A stretch of DNA of 64,000 bases from Acinetobacter terrestris (GCF_004331155.1 NZ_SJNZ01000007.1:62001-126000); one strand, 5' to 3'. Counted from the stretch's first letter, positions 55,100 through 64,000 are shown. Numbers and translations are program-made. Notes: generated from the letters alone by a model not told the origin.

Positions 55100-55831
55100 T
55101 TAATTCTCCGTAATATCATAAATCACGGAATTTTTAGAAGCGTTGGATGCCATTACAAACTTTAGTTCTTTAATAGATGTCGTATTAAATCCATCCATAG
55201 GAATAGACACTTGGCGATCCGGCAAAATATATTTCATAGTATCAATGTCTTTTAATACTTTACCTGAGGCATCTTGAATACTGAATTTTGTTATTTGAAA
55301 ATGTGCTTTACCATTATTTTTAGCCATTAAAACAGTATTATTTTTTTCATCTTTAACAAAATGAAAGGACATGTCAGGTTGAAAACCATTACCCACAAAT
55401 ACAGGAACACTAAAATTTAAAGCAATACTCATCCCGGTTTTTTGTAATGGCGATGGAATTTCACTAAATTTAACTCGCCATGTTTCTTCTTGTTTTAAAT
55501 TCATGGCTGCGATGGATTGGCGAAATCCAAATCGAATCACTTTATTACTGTCTGGTAATAAAATAAGAGCCTTGGGATTCACCACCAAGTCTGCATCTGG
55601 TGTTAAAATATCGTTACCTTGTTCATCTTGAGTCCACCGAAATACACTAATTTCGTAAGTACGATCCGTTTTTTCCCCTTTGGTATTCAGTGTTGCCGTT
55701 GTACTTCGTTGTTGACGATCACCAGAAATATATAATTGAACGGGTGAAATGGTCAGATCTGCATGAGCTTCTGGCTGTATTAATGTTAATAATGCAAACA
55801 ACAGACCGCTTGTATTTTTCACAGTTCGCAT
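55100..55831 (-). CDS. Periplasmic pilus chaperone, CsuC-like
   Basis: A 243-residue two-domain immunoglobulin-like chaperone: signal peptide to about 24, then LTISPVQLYISGDRQQRSTTATLNTKG, the conserved PDSNKVIRFGFR strand with the anchoring Arg region, and a C-terminal domain. It caps subunits and brings them to the usher. The ATG at 55831 is preferred over an upstream in-frame start that would extend the signal peptide by seven residues. Confidence 0.9.
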   Translation of the reverse strand: MRTVKNTSGLLFALLTLIQPEAHADLTISPVQLYISGDRQQRSTTATLNTKGEKTDRTYEISVFRWTQDEQGNDILTPDADLVVNPKALILLPDSNKVIRFGFRQSIAAMNLKQEETWRVKFSEIPSPLQKTGMSIALNFSVPVFVGNGFQPDMSFHFVKDEKNNTVLMAKNNGKAHFQITKFSIQDASGKVLKDIDTMKYILPDRQVSIPMDGFNTTSIKELKFVMASNASKNSVIYDITEN

Positions 55832-55932
55832 ATTTATTTTACCCCAGTACAAATTAATATTTTTAGAATGGCAATTAAGAATGCATAAAAGATAAATGGC
55901 TTACCTTTCATGCGATTTTAAAAATTTATGGT

Positions 55933-56394
55933 TTAGTAAAATACATTAATTAAATAAGTATCAGTGTATACACCAGCACGAGTCGTTGCCGTGATAGGCG
56001 TAGAAACATGAATGCTAACCTCATAGTCATCAACAGAATAACCGGGTCTAGCTAATGCTGTTCCTGCATGTAAGGTTACTAACGTATTATCGCGAACCGC
56101 ACGAGTGCCTACACCTGTTTTTAACCACTCATTTTGAGCATTGGAAATATACGAATACCAACCTTCATACCATTTCGCATTATCAGTAGAAATACTATAG
56201 GGTGTATTACACGTTACTGTATAACCTGCAGTCGTATCTGAACCATCTTCTTTTAAAATAATTTCAGAAGCCACATTGGAAAAAGTACATTGTTTTGCAA
56301 TTTCCACACTCATGGGAATAGATGATGTTGCTGTAGCAGCAAATGCATGACATCCCATCATAAGAGCGGTGATCGCTAAGAATATTTTTTTCAT
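55933..56394 (-). CDS. Spore-coat-U-domain pilin subunit 5
   Basis: A 153-residue SCPU-domain protein: signal peptide ending AFA, donor-strand-like TATSSIPMSVEIAKQCTFS, one conserved Cys pair (CTFS and TCNTPYS) and C-terminal AGVYTDTYLINVFY. It precedes the chaperone gene. It shares the N- and C-terminal motifs with the other four pilins but has a Trp-rich middle of its own. Confidence 0.85.
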   Translation of the reverse strand: MKKIFLAITALMMGCHAFAATATSSIPMSVEIAKQCTFSNVASEIILKEDGSDTTAGYTVTCNTPYSISTDNAKWYEGWYSYISNAQNEWLKTGVGTRAVRDNTLVTLHAGTALARPGYSVDDYEVSIHVSTPITATTRAGVYTDTYLINVFY

Positions 56395-56421
56395 GATTTA
56401 ATACTCAATGAAACTTTAAAA

Positions 56422-56889
56422 CTAGTAATCCACACTAATATTTAAAGTATCGTTATACGTACCTGCTGGGGTAGTCGACACTACAGCAGCAATAAGTGCA
56501 GCATTCACGTTATAAGTATCTACAGTTAAACCAGGCTGAGACAATGCTGTACCTACATTTACAGGAACAGCTGTACCATTTAAATCTACGGTGATATTTG
56601 TATTTAATTTATGGCTTGAATTTGTTGTAGATTTAACAAAAGTGGTTGCATCTGAAGTATTGGTAGTGCTAGTGCTAATACTATACGGTGTATTACACGT
56701 CACTTTAAAAGCACCTGTACCACTAGTTGTATCATCAGGAATAGCAATATTGGTTGACACATCACTGATGGTACATTTTTCTGTAATAGTCAAACTGACT
56801 GGAATACTTGCAGATGTTGTAGCCGCGTGAGTTAAAGCACTCGATAAAGCAGCGATTGTAACTAAAGTAATTTTTGTTAATGTTTTCAT
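56422..56889 (-). CDS. Spore-coat-U-domain pilin subunit 4
   Basis: A 155-residue SCPU pilin: signal peptide ending THA, TTSASIPVSLTITEKCTIS as donor strand and first Cys, TCNTPYSIS as second Cys, and the C-terminal AGTYNDTLNISVDY. Its middle is rich in Thr and Ser. Its regular form and low specific content make it a candidate for the main shaft pilin. Confidence 0.85.
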   Translation of the reverse strand: MKTLTKITLVTIAALSSALTHAATTSASIPVSLTITEKCTISDVSTNIAIPDDTTSGTGAFKVTCNTPYSISTSTTNTSDATTFVKSTTNSSHKLNTNITVDLNGTAVPVNVGTALSQPGLTVDTYNVNAALIAAVVSTTPAGTYNDTLNISVDY

Positions 56890-56924
56890 GTTTTTTCTCG
56901 TTTGTTTTTAAGTTGAAGTAAAAA

Positions 56925-57419
56925 TTAATAATTTACATTCACACGGAATGTATCTGTATAAATGCCTGCAGGTGTTGTTGCAGTTGTAGGATTAGTTAAT
57001 TTAAATTTGAGAATCGCGCCAATGGGTGTTCCGACTGTCCCATGATTCGTAAACCAATCTCTAGTCGAAGATTCCAGATTTGTTTCGTTATTAAATATAG
57101 TACCGCCCACTGAATAATTCACACGAATGTTCATTGGCAACGCATTACCATTCGGACTTCTGAGTTGTAAAGTCCCCTGATCTAAAGAATCCGTTGTGAT
57201 CCTAAAGGTAAAGTAAGGAATATTACATATCATCGTGAAACTACCAGTTGCTTCACTACCATCTTCTGGAACAACAACTGAAGAACTTACATTTGAAAGC
57301 GTACAACTTCTTGGTACTTCCAAATCCATAGGAATACTGGCTGTAGTATTCGCAGCTTGAGTCAAGCCACTCCCCAATAATGCTGCTAAAATTGCAGCAT
57401 ATTTTATGAATATCTTCAT
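56925..57419 (-). CDS. Spore-coat-U-domain pilin subunit 3
   Basis: A 164-residue SCPU pilin: signal peptide ending TQA, ANTTASIPMDLEVPRSCTLS, EATGSFTMICN and C-terminal AGIYTDTFRVNVNY. Its ends match subunit 2 almost exactly in DNA and protein, showing recent duplication with a diverged middle. The ATG at 57419 leads straight into the signal peptide; an in-frame start at 57446 adds nine residues. Confidence 0.85.
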   Translation of the reverse strand: MKIFIKYAAILAALLGSGLTQAANTTASIPMDLEVPRSCTLSNVSSSVVVPEDGSEATGSFTMICNIPYFTFRITTDSLDQGTLQLRSPNGNALPMNIRVNYSVGGTIFNNETNLESSTRDWFTNHGTVGTPIGAILKFKLTNPTTATTPAGIYTDTFRVNVNY

Positions 57420-57452
57420 AAGATTGTTCACTTTAATTATTTTCATAAAATA

Positions 57453-57941
57453 TTAATAATTAACATTCACACGGAACGTGTCTGTATAAATGCCTGCAGG
57501 TGTTGTAGCTATTGTTGGATTAACTAATTTTGCTTTAATAGTGGATTTAATATTGCTGTTTAACCAACCACTTATAAACTGAATCCATGGTCCTGAACTG
57601 GCATTGTCCAAAGAGCGTGAATAACTCGGACTTGTTAGAGTTGCCGTTATTGGAAGGGATACACCTTCACTATTTACCACTGATGGGTGCCCAGTATTAT
57701 TAACTGAATCCAGGAAAGTACTTAAATCAAAGCCACCATCCATATTGCAGGAAAATGTAAAAGAACCTTGAGCTTCAGTACCATTTTCTGGAAGCACTAT
57801 TCCTGAACTTACATCAGAAAATGAACAGCTTTTTGGCACTTCCAACCCCATAGGTATACTGGCTGTAGTATTTGCAGCTTGAGTCAAGCTACTCCCCAGT
57901 AACACTGCGGTAAATACAGCAGTTTTTATTAATATTTTCAT
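57453..57941 (-). CDS. Spore-coat-U-domain pilin subunit 2
   Basis: A 162-residue SCPU pilin: signal peptide ending TQA, ANTTASIPMGLEVPKSCSFS, EAQGSFTFSCN and AGIYTDTFRVNVNY. The ATG at 57941 follows GAGAG; a longer frame to 58025 would overlap the upstream gene and lacks a ribosome-binding site. Near-identical ends with subunit 3. Confidence 0.86.
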   Translation of the reverse strand: MKILIKTAVFTAVLLGSSLTQAANTTASIPMGLEVPKSCSFSDVSSGIVLPENGTEAQGSFTFSCNMDGGFDLSTFLDSVNNTGHPSVVNSEGVSLPITATLTSPSYSRSLDNASSGPWIQFISGWLNSNIKSTIKAKLVNPTIATTPAGIYTDTFRVNVNY

Positions 57942-57966
57942 TATTTTTCTCTCATTAAATGAGTGA

Positions 57967-58434
57967 TTAAAAAGTTGCATCCAAATACAATACATCCTGA
58001 TAAACCCCAGCAGGTGTAGTTGCATGAACTGGACTGGCTAAATTTATACTGATTGTTCCTAGCTCAGAACTCGATGGGTCCAGTACAGAAATCTGCTTAA
58101 TCCTGTCTAACTCAAATGTATTCCCTTGAAAATTTACTTTGACGACCGTATTCAACTTAGTTCCATTTGCTGCTTTTACAGAAGTTGTCTGATCGCCATC
58201 CTCCAAAGACTTGGCACTGAATTTCAGATCAAACTGCTTATTGCAATTCAAACTAAAATTTCCTGTAGCAACGCCACCATTTTCAGAAACAATGATTTGT
58301 GGACTGACATTGGAAAATTGACAACTCACAGGAATAGTCGTCACAACATCCACTGAAGAAGTTTGATTTGCAGAATAAATATTTCCTGAAAATTGCAACA
58401 AAATAAGCATCAACAAAATGTTGGCAAATTTCAT
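57967..58434 (-). CDS. Spore-coat-U-domain pilin subunit 1
   Basis: A 155-residue SCPU pilin and first gene of the pilus operon: signal peptide ending IYSA, SVDVVTTIPVSCQFS, ATGNFSLNCN and AGVYQDVLYLDATF. AAGGGA lies about 7 bases before the ATG at 58434. It is the most divergent of the five. Operon order is pilins 1-5, chaperone, usher, tip. Confidence 0.86.
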   Translation of the reverse strand: MKFANILLMLILLQFSGNIYSANQTSSVDVVTTIPVSCQFSNVSPQIIVSENGGVATGNFSLNCNKQFDLKFSAKSLEDGDQTTSVKAANGTKLNTVVKVNFQGNTFELDRIKQISVLDPSSSELGTISINLASPVHATTPAGVYQDVLYLDATF

Positions 58435-58886
58435 ATTCAATCCCTTCATCCGTACCACGAATTTAATCAAAATGATTACTGACGATTAAAAGGGAAATAA
58501 AATGAGATTGATATCACTAGAACTAGGTATATTGATCACAAAAAATAACAAAAGAAACATGTTTAAAATTAAATATTTAAAAAATAAATTTTATGATTCA
58601 ATTGGATAAATTAAATAAATGTATATTTATGTAACATTAAATTTAAAGCTATTTTCTACTAAAAATATTCCTTTGATGAGAGTTTTTTATAAATTTCTCA
58701 ATATTATTTTTACACAAAAGATATTTTTTACTTAATTTGTTATGTGAATATTTTAAAAATATTCATATTATTCTTAATTTTATTTTTCTTAAATTAACTA
58801 TTAAAAATCTTAATTCTGGAAGCTATTCATCCAAATTTTGTTTAAAAAATCTCATAAATAGAATCTCATTTAAGCAATAATCTAGG
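58435..58886. other. 452-bp very A+T-rich region upstream of the pilus operon
   Basis: Holds the pilus promoter and the end of the cobS gene region. No open frame, hairpin with U tract or named operator was found. The composition is among the most A+T-rich of the window, fitting a curved or silenced upstream region. Confidence 0.5.
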
Positions 58887-59636
58887 CTATGAAAAATTCA
58901 AATAAAATAAACTCATCACAAAACTCAAAAGACTTACAGCCTCACAAATTTCAATACTTGCCCCAACTGTATCGCCCGTAATGCCGCCAATTCGCTGTAT
59001 AAATTTATGCCGCAAATAGATTAAGGTCGCTATAAATATCATTACAGTCAAAACACCTACCCATGCAAAATATGCAGCTGCAACCAGACACAAGGCAGAT
59101 AAGATTACTGAACCCGTTTTAGGAATACATTCTGCAATTGAAGATCCCAAACCTTTTTCACGCACATATGGGGTCGTCAAAAATAAAAATAAGGGGGCTA
59201 AACGACCTAATATCGGAAATAAAAACAGGGCTGAATAGAGTTGTTTTTCTAATAGTACATATAGTGCTGACCATTTAATTAAGCACAGAATAATTAAACT
59301 CAAAACCCCAATTGGCCCGCAGCTCGGGTCTTTCATGATTTTTAAAGTGCGTTCTTTATCACCAAAACCACCGACCCAAGCATCGGCAGTATCTGCTAAA
59401 CCATCCAGATGTAAACCACCCGTCAGCCAGATCCAGACCACTAAAATCAGACTGCTTAGCAAGATGACCGGCAATGCATGCAACAGCATGGCGATAGCAA
59501 ATAAAATTGCACCAATCATCAAACCAATCAGTGGATAAAACAGTAAAGATTGACCATTTTGCTGTTTGCTCGGCATTTCTTTCAATTGAACAGGAAATAT
59601 GGTTAAAAACTGCAAAGCGATAAAAAATGGTGTCAT
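58887..59636 (-). CDS. cobS: Adenosylcobinamide-GDP ribazoletransferase (cobalamin synthase)
   Basis: Joins adenosylcobinamide-GDP to alpha-ribazole(-phosphate) in the inner membrane. The 249-residue, multi-span protein has the family motif TGGLHLDGLADTADAW with the acidic metal-binding residues, and GGITGDTVGASIEICEA near the end. It overlaps cobC by four bases. Last gene of the cob unit. Confidence 0.93.
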   Translation of the reverse strand: MTPFFIALQFLTIFPVQLKEMPSKQQNGQSLLFYPLIGLMIGAILFAIAMLLHALPVILLSSLILVVWIWLTGGLHLDGLADTADAWVGGFGDKERTLKIMKDPSCGPIGVLSLIILCLIKWSALYVLLEKQLYSALFLFPILGRLAPLFLFLTTPYVREKGLGSSIAECIPKTGSVILSALCLVAAAYFAWVGVLTVMIFIATLIYLRHKFIQRIGGITGDTVGASIEICEAVSLLSFVMSLFYLNFS

Positions 59637-60262
59637 TGCGGCAATTCCTCGTACAAATGAATAGAAGAATCTTCATGAATTGCAAAGGAATTGAGTTGTC
59701 CCAATTCTGCTGTCATTTTTAAAATTTCATCCAGTGAATGATTCAAAGCCATACATTTTAAAAGCTTAATCACGCCACCATGGGTCACCACCAAAGCATG
59801 CTGCCATTCATTTTCCAGCATCTGTTGTTGCATCTGTTCAAGACTCTTGAAGATGCGTTGATAAAATTCCTGCATGTTTTCTGCATTGGGTGGGGTAAAT
59901 TGAGTCGGTTGTTGCCAAAAATTCGCCAGTAATTCAGGCTCATTTTCATAAATAACTTGGGTCGATACACCTTCCCAATCGCCAAAATGCATTTCTTGCA
60001 AACCGGCATCGTAAAAGAGAGGTCGCTGCTTTTGCTCTGCGACTGATTCTGCGAATAAACGACAGCGTTTTAAGGGCGAGCTAAAAATCACATCCCATTG
60101 CACCTGTTTTTGCATAGAATTGGGCTTATTAGCATGCCAAGACTGATCTATGCTTTGCTGCATCTGCGACCAACCCAATTCGGTTAAATCGTCATCTGTA
60201 GAACCGCGCAAGGTATGACTTAAAGTCGTTTCACCATGACGAAGCAGATCAATCTTTAACAT
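59633..60262 (-). CDS. cobC: Alpha-ribazole phosphatase-type histidine phosphatase
   Basis: A 209-residue histidine phosphatase: LLRHGETT with the catalytic His, SSPLKRCRLFAE, a Glu in QEMHFGDWEG and VVTHGGVIKL with the second His. It removes the 5' phosphate from alpha-ribazole phosphate or cobalamin phosphate. The ATG at 60262 after AGGAT is chosen. Its place among cob genes supports the specific role over a general phosphoglycerate mutase. Confidence 0.88.
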   Translation of the reverse strand: MLKIDLLRHGETTLSHTLRGSTDDDLTELGWSQMQQSIDQSWHANKPNSMQKQVQWDVIFSSPLKRCRLFAESVAEQKQRPLFYDAGLQEMHFGDWEGVSTQVIYENEPELLANFWQQPTQFTPPNAENMQEFYQRIFKSLEQMQQQMLENEWQHALVVTHGGVIKLLKCMALNHSLDEILKMTAELGQLNSFAIHEDSSIHLYEELPQ

Positions 60263-60292
60263 GTTCAATATCCTGTTGAATACTTTTTAGGA

Positions 60293-61345
60293 TTAAACCT
60301 TTTCGCCAATCACGGCTGCTTCTGCAAAAGTGGCCATGTGGTTATGCAGGCTACATGCCAGCTTAATTACACCTAAAGCAGCCCCTGCACCACTGCCTTC
60401 ACCTAAACGCAAGTTCAGTTTGAGTAATGGATTGGCATTCAGTTGTTCCAATAAACGGCGATGTCCATATTCTGCCGATTGATGTCCAAACAGCATCCAC
60501 TCACGAACTGCAGGATTTAAACGCACCGCTGCAAGTGCTGAAACTGTGGTAATAAAGCCATCAACCACCATAGGCAAACCGAGCTGTGCACAGCGGACAT
60601 AGGCACCCGTCATTGCTGCAATTTCCAGACCACCTACCGCGCAAAGGGCTTTAAAAGCATCTTGAGCGACATAATCTTGGTGTAAAGCAATGGCCTGGTT
60701 AATGACATTTTTTTTATGAATCAGTTGTGCTTCACGAATACCCGTACCTACACCAGTGAGCTGTTCTGCAGGCTCATCCAGTAAAAAACAGGCCACTGCT
60801 GAGGCAGAACAGGTATTGCCAATGCCCATTTCCCCTGCGACATAAATCGATGCACCATAGGCCACGGCATCTTCTACACTTTTACGCCCCAGATTCATCG
60901 CTTCAATACATTCAGCTTCAGTCATGGCAAGCTGTTTGGCAAAGTTAGCTGTTCCCGGAATAATACAATGACGTTCTACGCCAGCATATTCATAGGCCTC
61001 ACCCACAGAACCGCAGTCAATCACTTGTAATTTGGCATTGTATTCTTTGGCAATTACACTGATACAAGCGCCACCCGTGGTGAAGTTTTGCAGCATTTGA
61101 CGCGTCACAGCCTGTGGATAGGCAGAAATATTTTCTTCCATCACACCATGATCACCGGCAAAAATCGTGATCCAGGGCTGGTCTACATGGGGACGTGGAT
61201 TTGCTTGCAAACTTGCCAGTTGCACCGCGGTATTTTCAAGTTCAGATAATGAGCCTGTTGGTTTAGTCAGTTGTAATTGACGTTCTTCCGCCTGTTTTTT
61301 TGCTTCTACACTTGGCGTTTTACACGCATCCAACCACCAGTTCAT
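60293..61345 (-). CDS. cobT: Nicotinate-nucleotide-dimethylbenzimidazole phosphoribosyltransferase
   Basis: Makes alpha-ribazole phosphate for the lower ligand of cobalamin. The 350-residue protein has LTKPTGSLSELE, the IFAGDHGVMEENISAYPQ motif, GEMGIGNTCSASA and a late catalytic Glu in LRLGEGSGAGAALG. The ATG at 61345 follows AGGAGCG. It overlaps cobU by four bases. Confidence 0.94.
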   Translation of the reverse strand: MNWWLDACKTPSVEAKKQAEERQLQLTKPTGSLSELENTAVQLASLQANPRPHVDQPWITIFAGDHGVMEENISAYPQAVTRQMLQNFTTGGACISVIAKEYNAKLQVIDCGSVGEAYEYAGVERHCIIPGTANFAKQLAMTEAECIEAMNLGRKSVEDAVAYGASIYVAGEMGIGNTCSASAVACFLLDEPAEQLTGVGTGIREAQLIHKKNVINQAIALHQDYVAQDAFKALCAVGGLEIAAMTGAYVRCAQLGLPMVVDGFITTVSALAAVRLNPAVREWMLFGHQSAEYGHRRLLEQLNANPLLKLNLRLGEGSGAGAALGVIKLACSLHNHMATFAEAAVIGEKV

Positions 61346-61863
61346 TCTTTCGCTCCTTTTAAAATCATGGGAAAACCCGCAACACAAAACACAACTTTAT
61401 CGGCAATTTGCCCCAACTGTTGATGCAAACGCCCCGACTCATCGACAAACTTGCGGCTGATCTCGCCCATCGGGATCACGCCTAGGCCGGTTTCATTACT
61501 GACTAAAATAACGTCTGACTCTAATATCGGTAAAATATCCAGCAGGTGTTGGCATTGCTGCATCTGTAAGTCAGGATTTTCATGCATCAACAAATTGCTC
61601 ATCCACAAGGTTAAGCAATCGACCAGAATCACTTGATTGGGTTGATCAAGCTCGATTAGACAATTGGCCAGATATAATGGCTCTTCAATCACAGTCCAGT
61701 GCTTTGGACGTTGCGCTTGATGATGATAAATCCGGTCTTGCATTTCGGCATCGAACGCTTGTGCGGTGGCAATATAAGTGACCGCCAAACCTGAATCTTT
61801 TGCAATTTGTTCCGCAAGGCGACTTTTACCAGAACGTGCGCCGCCTAAAATGAGTTGCATCAT
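61342..61863 (-). CDS. cobU: Adenosylcobinamide kinase / guanylyltransferase
   Basis: Phosphorylates adenosylcobinamide and activates it with GTP. The 173-residue protein starts with the P-loop GGARSGKSRLAE, followed by YIATAQAFD and the LVDCLTLWMSNLL and VSNETGLGVIPMG motifs. It overlaps cobT downstream and the 2H phosphoesterase gene upstream by four bases each, so all are coupled. Confidence 0.94.
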   Translation of the reverse strand: MMQLILGGARSGKSRLAEQIAKDSGLAVTYIATAQAFDAEMQDRIYHHQAQRPKHWTVIEEPLYLANCLIELDQPNQVILVDCLTLWMSNLLMHENPDLQMQQCQHLLDILPILESDVILVSNETGLGVIPMGEISRKFVDESGRLHQQLGQIADKVVFCVAGFPMILKGAKE

Positions 61864-62489
61864 ACGTCACCCAGTTGAAATTGATAAAATGGATAGAGCT
61901 GACCTTGCAATATTTTTGCGTCATATGTGCCAAAAGTCAGTTGGTCGACTGAAAACTCAAAGCTTTTTTGTTCGATGCTGTTGATACATTTAAAAATTAA
62001 ATCACTATTGAACTCTTGATGATACAAACCTAAAGTAAGATGTGGACAATACTCGAGCGGTGCAATTTCATCGCAACTTTGTGCAAGTAAATGACGCAAT
62101 TTTAAAAGAATGCCATTTTCATCAATAATTTCGACAAATAAGGCACTTTCAAAACTGTTGATACGGCCTGTTTTTAATTGAATTTTATTTCGAGCATTCT
62201 CTGTTAAATGTCGGATATGTTGACGCATCTTTGCAATGCAAAAATCATCATCCCAAACTGGGTTTTGTTCAGTGAGAAAACCACAAATAAATAAAGTGAT
62301 GTGAAATTGGCGGGTATTGGGTGTGTATAAAAAATCTGAAAAAACCGAACGCAGCTGATGTAAATAATCCAATAATTCTGGATGCTCAATTTCGATATAC
62401 CATAACGAAAAATGCTCGCGTCCGCGATGCCATTCAGGATAATCCCCTGCAAGTGTCGGAACAACGGGCGTAGAAGGCTTTAAGAACAC
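61860..62489 (-). CDS. 2H phosphoesterase-superfamily protein (2'-5' RNA ligase-like) at the head of the cob operon
   Basis: A 209-residue protein with the two H-x-T motifs of the 2H superfamily: H63-I-T65 in FHITLFICG and H150-L-T152 in PHLTLGLY, at the expected spacing. Such enzymes open or close 2'-5' or cyclic phosphate bonds. It is coupled to cobU by a four-base overlap, suggesting a role in the cobalamin pathway or in nucleotide loop salvage; this is inferred only. A GTG start at 62489 is used since no in-frame ATG precedes the domain. Confidence 0.75.
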   Translation of the reverse strand: MFLKPSTPVVPTLAGDYPEWHRGREHFSLWYIEIEHPELLDYLHQLRSVFSDFLYTPNTRQFHITLFICGFLTEQNPVWDDDFCIAKMRQHIRHLTENARNKIQLKTGRINSFESALFVEIIDENGILLKLRHLLAQSCDEIAPLEYCPHLTLGLYHQEFNSDLIFKCINSIEQKSFEFSVDQLTFGTYDAKILQGQLYPFYQFQLGDV

Positions 62490-62694
62490 ACATCAAATCA
62501 CTTTAAATTCAATCACCTTATTAAAGCATGAATGATATTAATTTTCTCGATGTGTTGATTTAGTAATATTCACCCAACCATGAATTATATTCAGCTTTTT
62601 TATATTTAAATCGTGTCACTAACCTTGTTGCGTTATCGATAAATCTTCAAAAACCAACCTGGAACTATAACTGCATAAATACTGCAAAATAGCC

Positions 62695-63924
62695 TCATAC
62701 CGAAACTGAAGATGGCTGCATATTCTTTTGATAAAGCAGGAAATAAACGGCAAGCAACATAAACATGATCATTAACAAGTAAAATGGATAATCACTATGC
62801 CACTGATACAAACCGGTACTGACCAATGGCCCAAATACAAAACTCAAAGCCTGTGTCGCAGTACAAAAACTGGCAACTTTAACCTGTAAATGCTGTGGTG
62901 CAGATTGGGCAGCACCTGTAGTAAATGCAGGAGTTAGGCAAGCCACAGCCACACCATATAGAACATAAGCACTTTGAAAAATATGAACATGTGTGGTTTG
63001 AATGGAGATCAGCAAGCCCAGCATCATACAGATCAGTCCAATCCACAATAAGCGCTGCACGGACCATTGTAGAAATCTGGAAATCGCCATTTGCATAATC
63101 ACTAAGGATATTCCGGCAATTAAAGAACATTGGGCAAAATAAGTTGCACTCTGCCGAGTCGAAATTTGAAATTGATCTTGTATATAAAAACCCGCGGTTA
63201 GATTTACAGTGACAATCGCAATATAGAGACTAAATCCTAATCCAAACCACCCCATACTGTTACGCAAAGAAAATGCTTGGTTGTGGGTAGATGTCGTGCT
63301 TTCAGCTGTTATAGTCTGTCCAGAAGTATCAGAAAATCCAGTTTCCTTGCGGTCAAATTTCAGCACAATATATAAGCTAATTAACGCAAAAATAATAAAG
63401 GCAACCCATAACGGCGTCAGCATGCCCCATGCCAATAAAAGTGTCGTTAAAAATGGGCCGAGTACCAAACCTGCACTATTTAATGCACCAAACTTGGACA
63501 TGGTCTGGCTGCGCTCTTGTTCTTGGGTATATTTGGTCATGACATAGGTTTGTAAAGCAATTTGCGGCATCGCCATAAAGATGCCCATACTTGCCCGAGC
63601 CAACAATAACAAGGTAAACAGCAGCATCGTAGCAAGATGATATTCAAGCCCATAAGCCAAAACTGCAGTAAATAAACCCCAAGTGAGGGTCATACCGATA
63701 AAACCGACACTTAATAAGCTATAAATACTGTATTTATTTTGCTGTTTAGAAATATAGATTGCCCCTATTGCCATCAACAGTGCACCTGCCGATATCAAAG
63801 CTCCACCTTGCAGTTCTGTCATTTTCATTTGACGCACCAAAGGTGCAAGTATGGGCAAAATCATCGAGAAACAGCCACCATTTGCCAGACTTGCGGCAAT
63901 CAAAATCTTATTGTTTTGATTCAT
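62695..63924 (-). CDS. MFS transporter
   Basis: A 409-residue, 12-span major-facilitator protein with a central hydrophilic loop (about 195-215, FDRKETGFSDTSGQTITAEST). The first spans (ILIAASLANGGCFSMILPILAPLVRQM) and QIALQTYVMTKY are not diagnostic of substrate. It could export a siderophore, drug or metabolite. It is monocistronic; the last 76 bases of the window would hold its promoter. No riboswitch or operator was seen before the cob operon or this gene. Confidence 0.82.
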   Translation of the reverse strand: MNQNNKILIAASLANGGCFSMILPILAPLVRQMKMTELQGGALISAGALLMAIGAIYISKQQNKYSIYSLLSVGFIGMTLTWGLFTAVLAYGLEYHLATMLLFTLLLLARASMGIFMAMPQIALQTYVMTKYTQEQERSQTMSKFGALNSAGLVLGPFLTTLLLAWGMLTPLWVAFIIFALISLYIVLKFDRKETGFSDTSGQTITAESTTSTHNQAFSLRNSMGWFGLGFSLYIAIVTVNLTAGFYIQDQFQISTRQSATYFAQCSLIAGISLVIMQMAISRFLQWSVQRLLWIGLICMMLGLLISIQTTHVHIFQSAYVLYGVAVACLTPAFTTGAAQSAPQHLQVKVASFCTATQALSFVFGPLVSTGLYQWHSDYPFYLLMIMFMLLAVYFLLYQKNMQPSSVSV

Positions 63925-64000
63925 TATTCAATTTAACCAGATTTTATTTTTATACATGCAACAATAGCAGCTTGATAAATTTTGTCTATTTTATATTCAA

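Noticed and set aside
62490..62694. Possible cobalamin riboswitch before the cob operon
   Set aside because: Looked for a B12-box and long structured leader; none is visible, and the region is short and A+T-rich.

Overview
The window looks like a chromosomal stretch of an Acinetobacter-type gammaproteobacterium (Moraxellaceae). This rests on the A+T-rich sequence, gene families typical of the genus (RcnB-like periplasmic proteins, archaic Csu-type pili, ubiG-mupP-yciK, argA with fused kinase and GNAT domains, CioAB oxidase) and gene arrangements shared with Pseudomonas. This is an inference from recognised families, not a database match. No prophage, CRISPR array, tRNA or rRNA gene was seen; there is one complete insertion sequence.

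Layout. 1-5.3 kb: end of nadC, a small membrane protein, rph, then a DesB/DesC-like fatty-acid desaturase pair divergent from a DesT-like TetR repressor, with three palindromic operators between them. 5.3-11.5 kb: dsbA, ubiG-mupP-yciK, two tandem RcnB-like proteins, argA. 11.7-16.6 kb: an alkanesulfonate operon (two SsuA-type binding proteins, ssuD, ssuC, ssuB). 16.9-23.4 kb: a TetR regulator, an MTA/SAH-nucleosidase-like gene, and ribF-ileS-lspA-fkpB. 23.5-28.8 kb: an FMN reductase, then a non-coding gene with every hallmark of a GacA-controlled RsmX/Y/Z (CsrB-like) RNA, a TauD-family dioxygenase, a PQQ-type sugar dehydrogenase lipoprotein and a diguanylate cyclase pseudogene with three lesions. 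28.9-29.7 kb: an 839-bp IS5-family element with 16-bp inverted repeats and a TA target duplication.

30.4-35.4 kb: an SDR / histidine phosphatase / APT-type kinase / acyl-CoA dehydrogenase cluster with a divergent LysR regulator, resembling 4-hydroxyacyl-CoA catabolic sets. 35.5-41.5 kb: a membrane-anchored nuclease, a MocR regulator and a cyanide-insensitive bd-type oxidase operon (cioA-cioB, a 36-residue CydX/CioZ-like peptide, an unrecognised 270-residue protein and a 54-residue membrane peptide). 42-49.4 kb: a MarR/MFS efflux pair with an operator, a nitroreductase, fumC, a GalE-like protein lacking its catalytic lysine, and tusDCBE. 49.4-52.3 kb: an HxlR regulator pseudogene broken partly by short tandem duplications, then a LysR regulator divergent from cidA/lrgA-lrgB. 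52.3-58.4 kb: a Csu-like archaic chaperone-usher operon with five pilin-like subunits, chaperone, usher and a single-domain tip. 58.9-62.5 kb: cobS-cobC-cobT-cobU plus a 2H phosphoesterase. 62.7-63.9 kb: an MFS transporter.

The most interesting observation is the RNA at about 24183-24320. It has four stem-loops presenting GGA motifs, the last doubling as the terminator, and an 11-of-12 match to the GacA upstream activating sequence centred about 65 bp before the predicted start. It would link GacS/GacA to CsrA/RsmA control in this organism.
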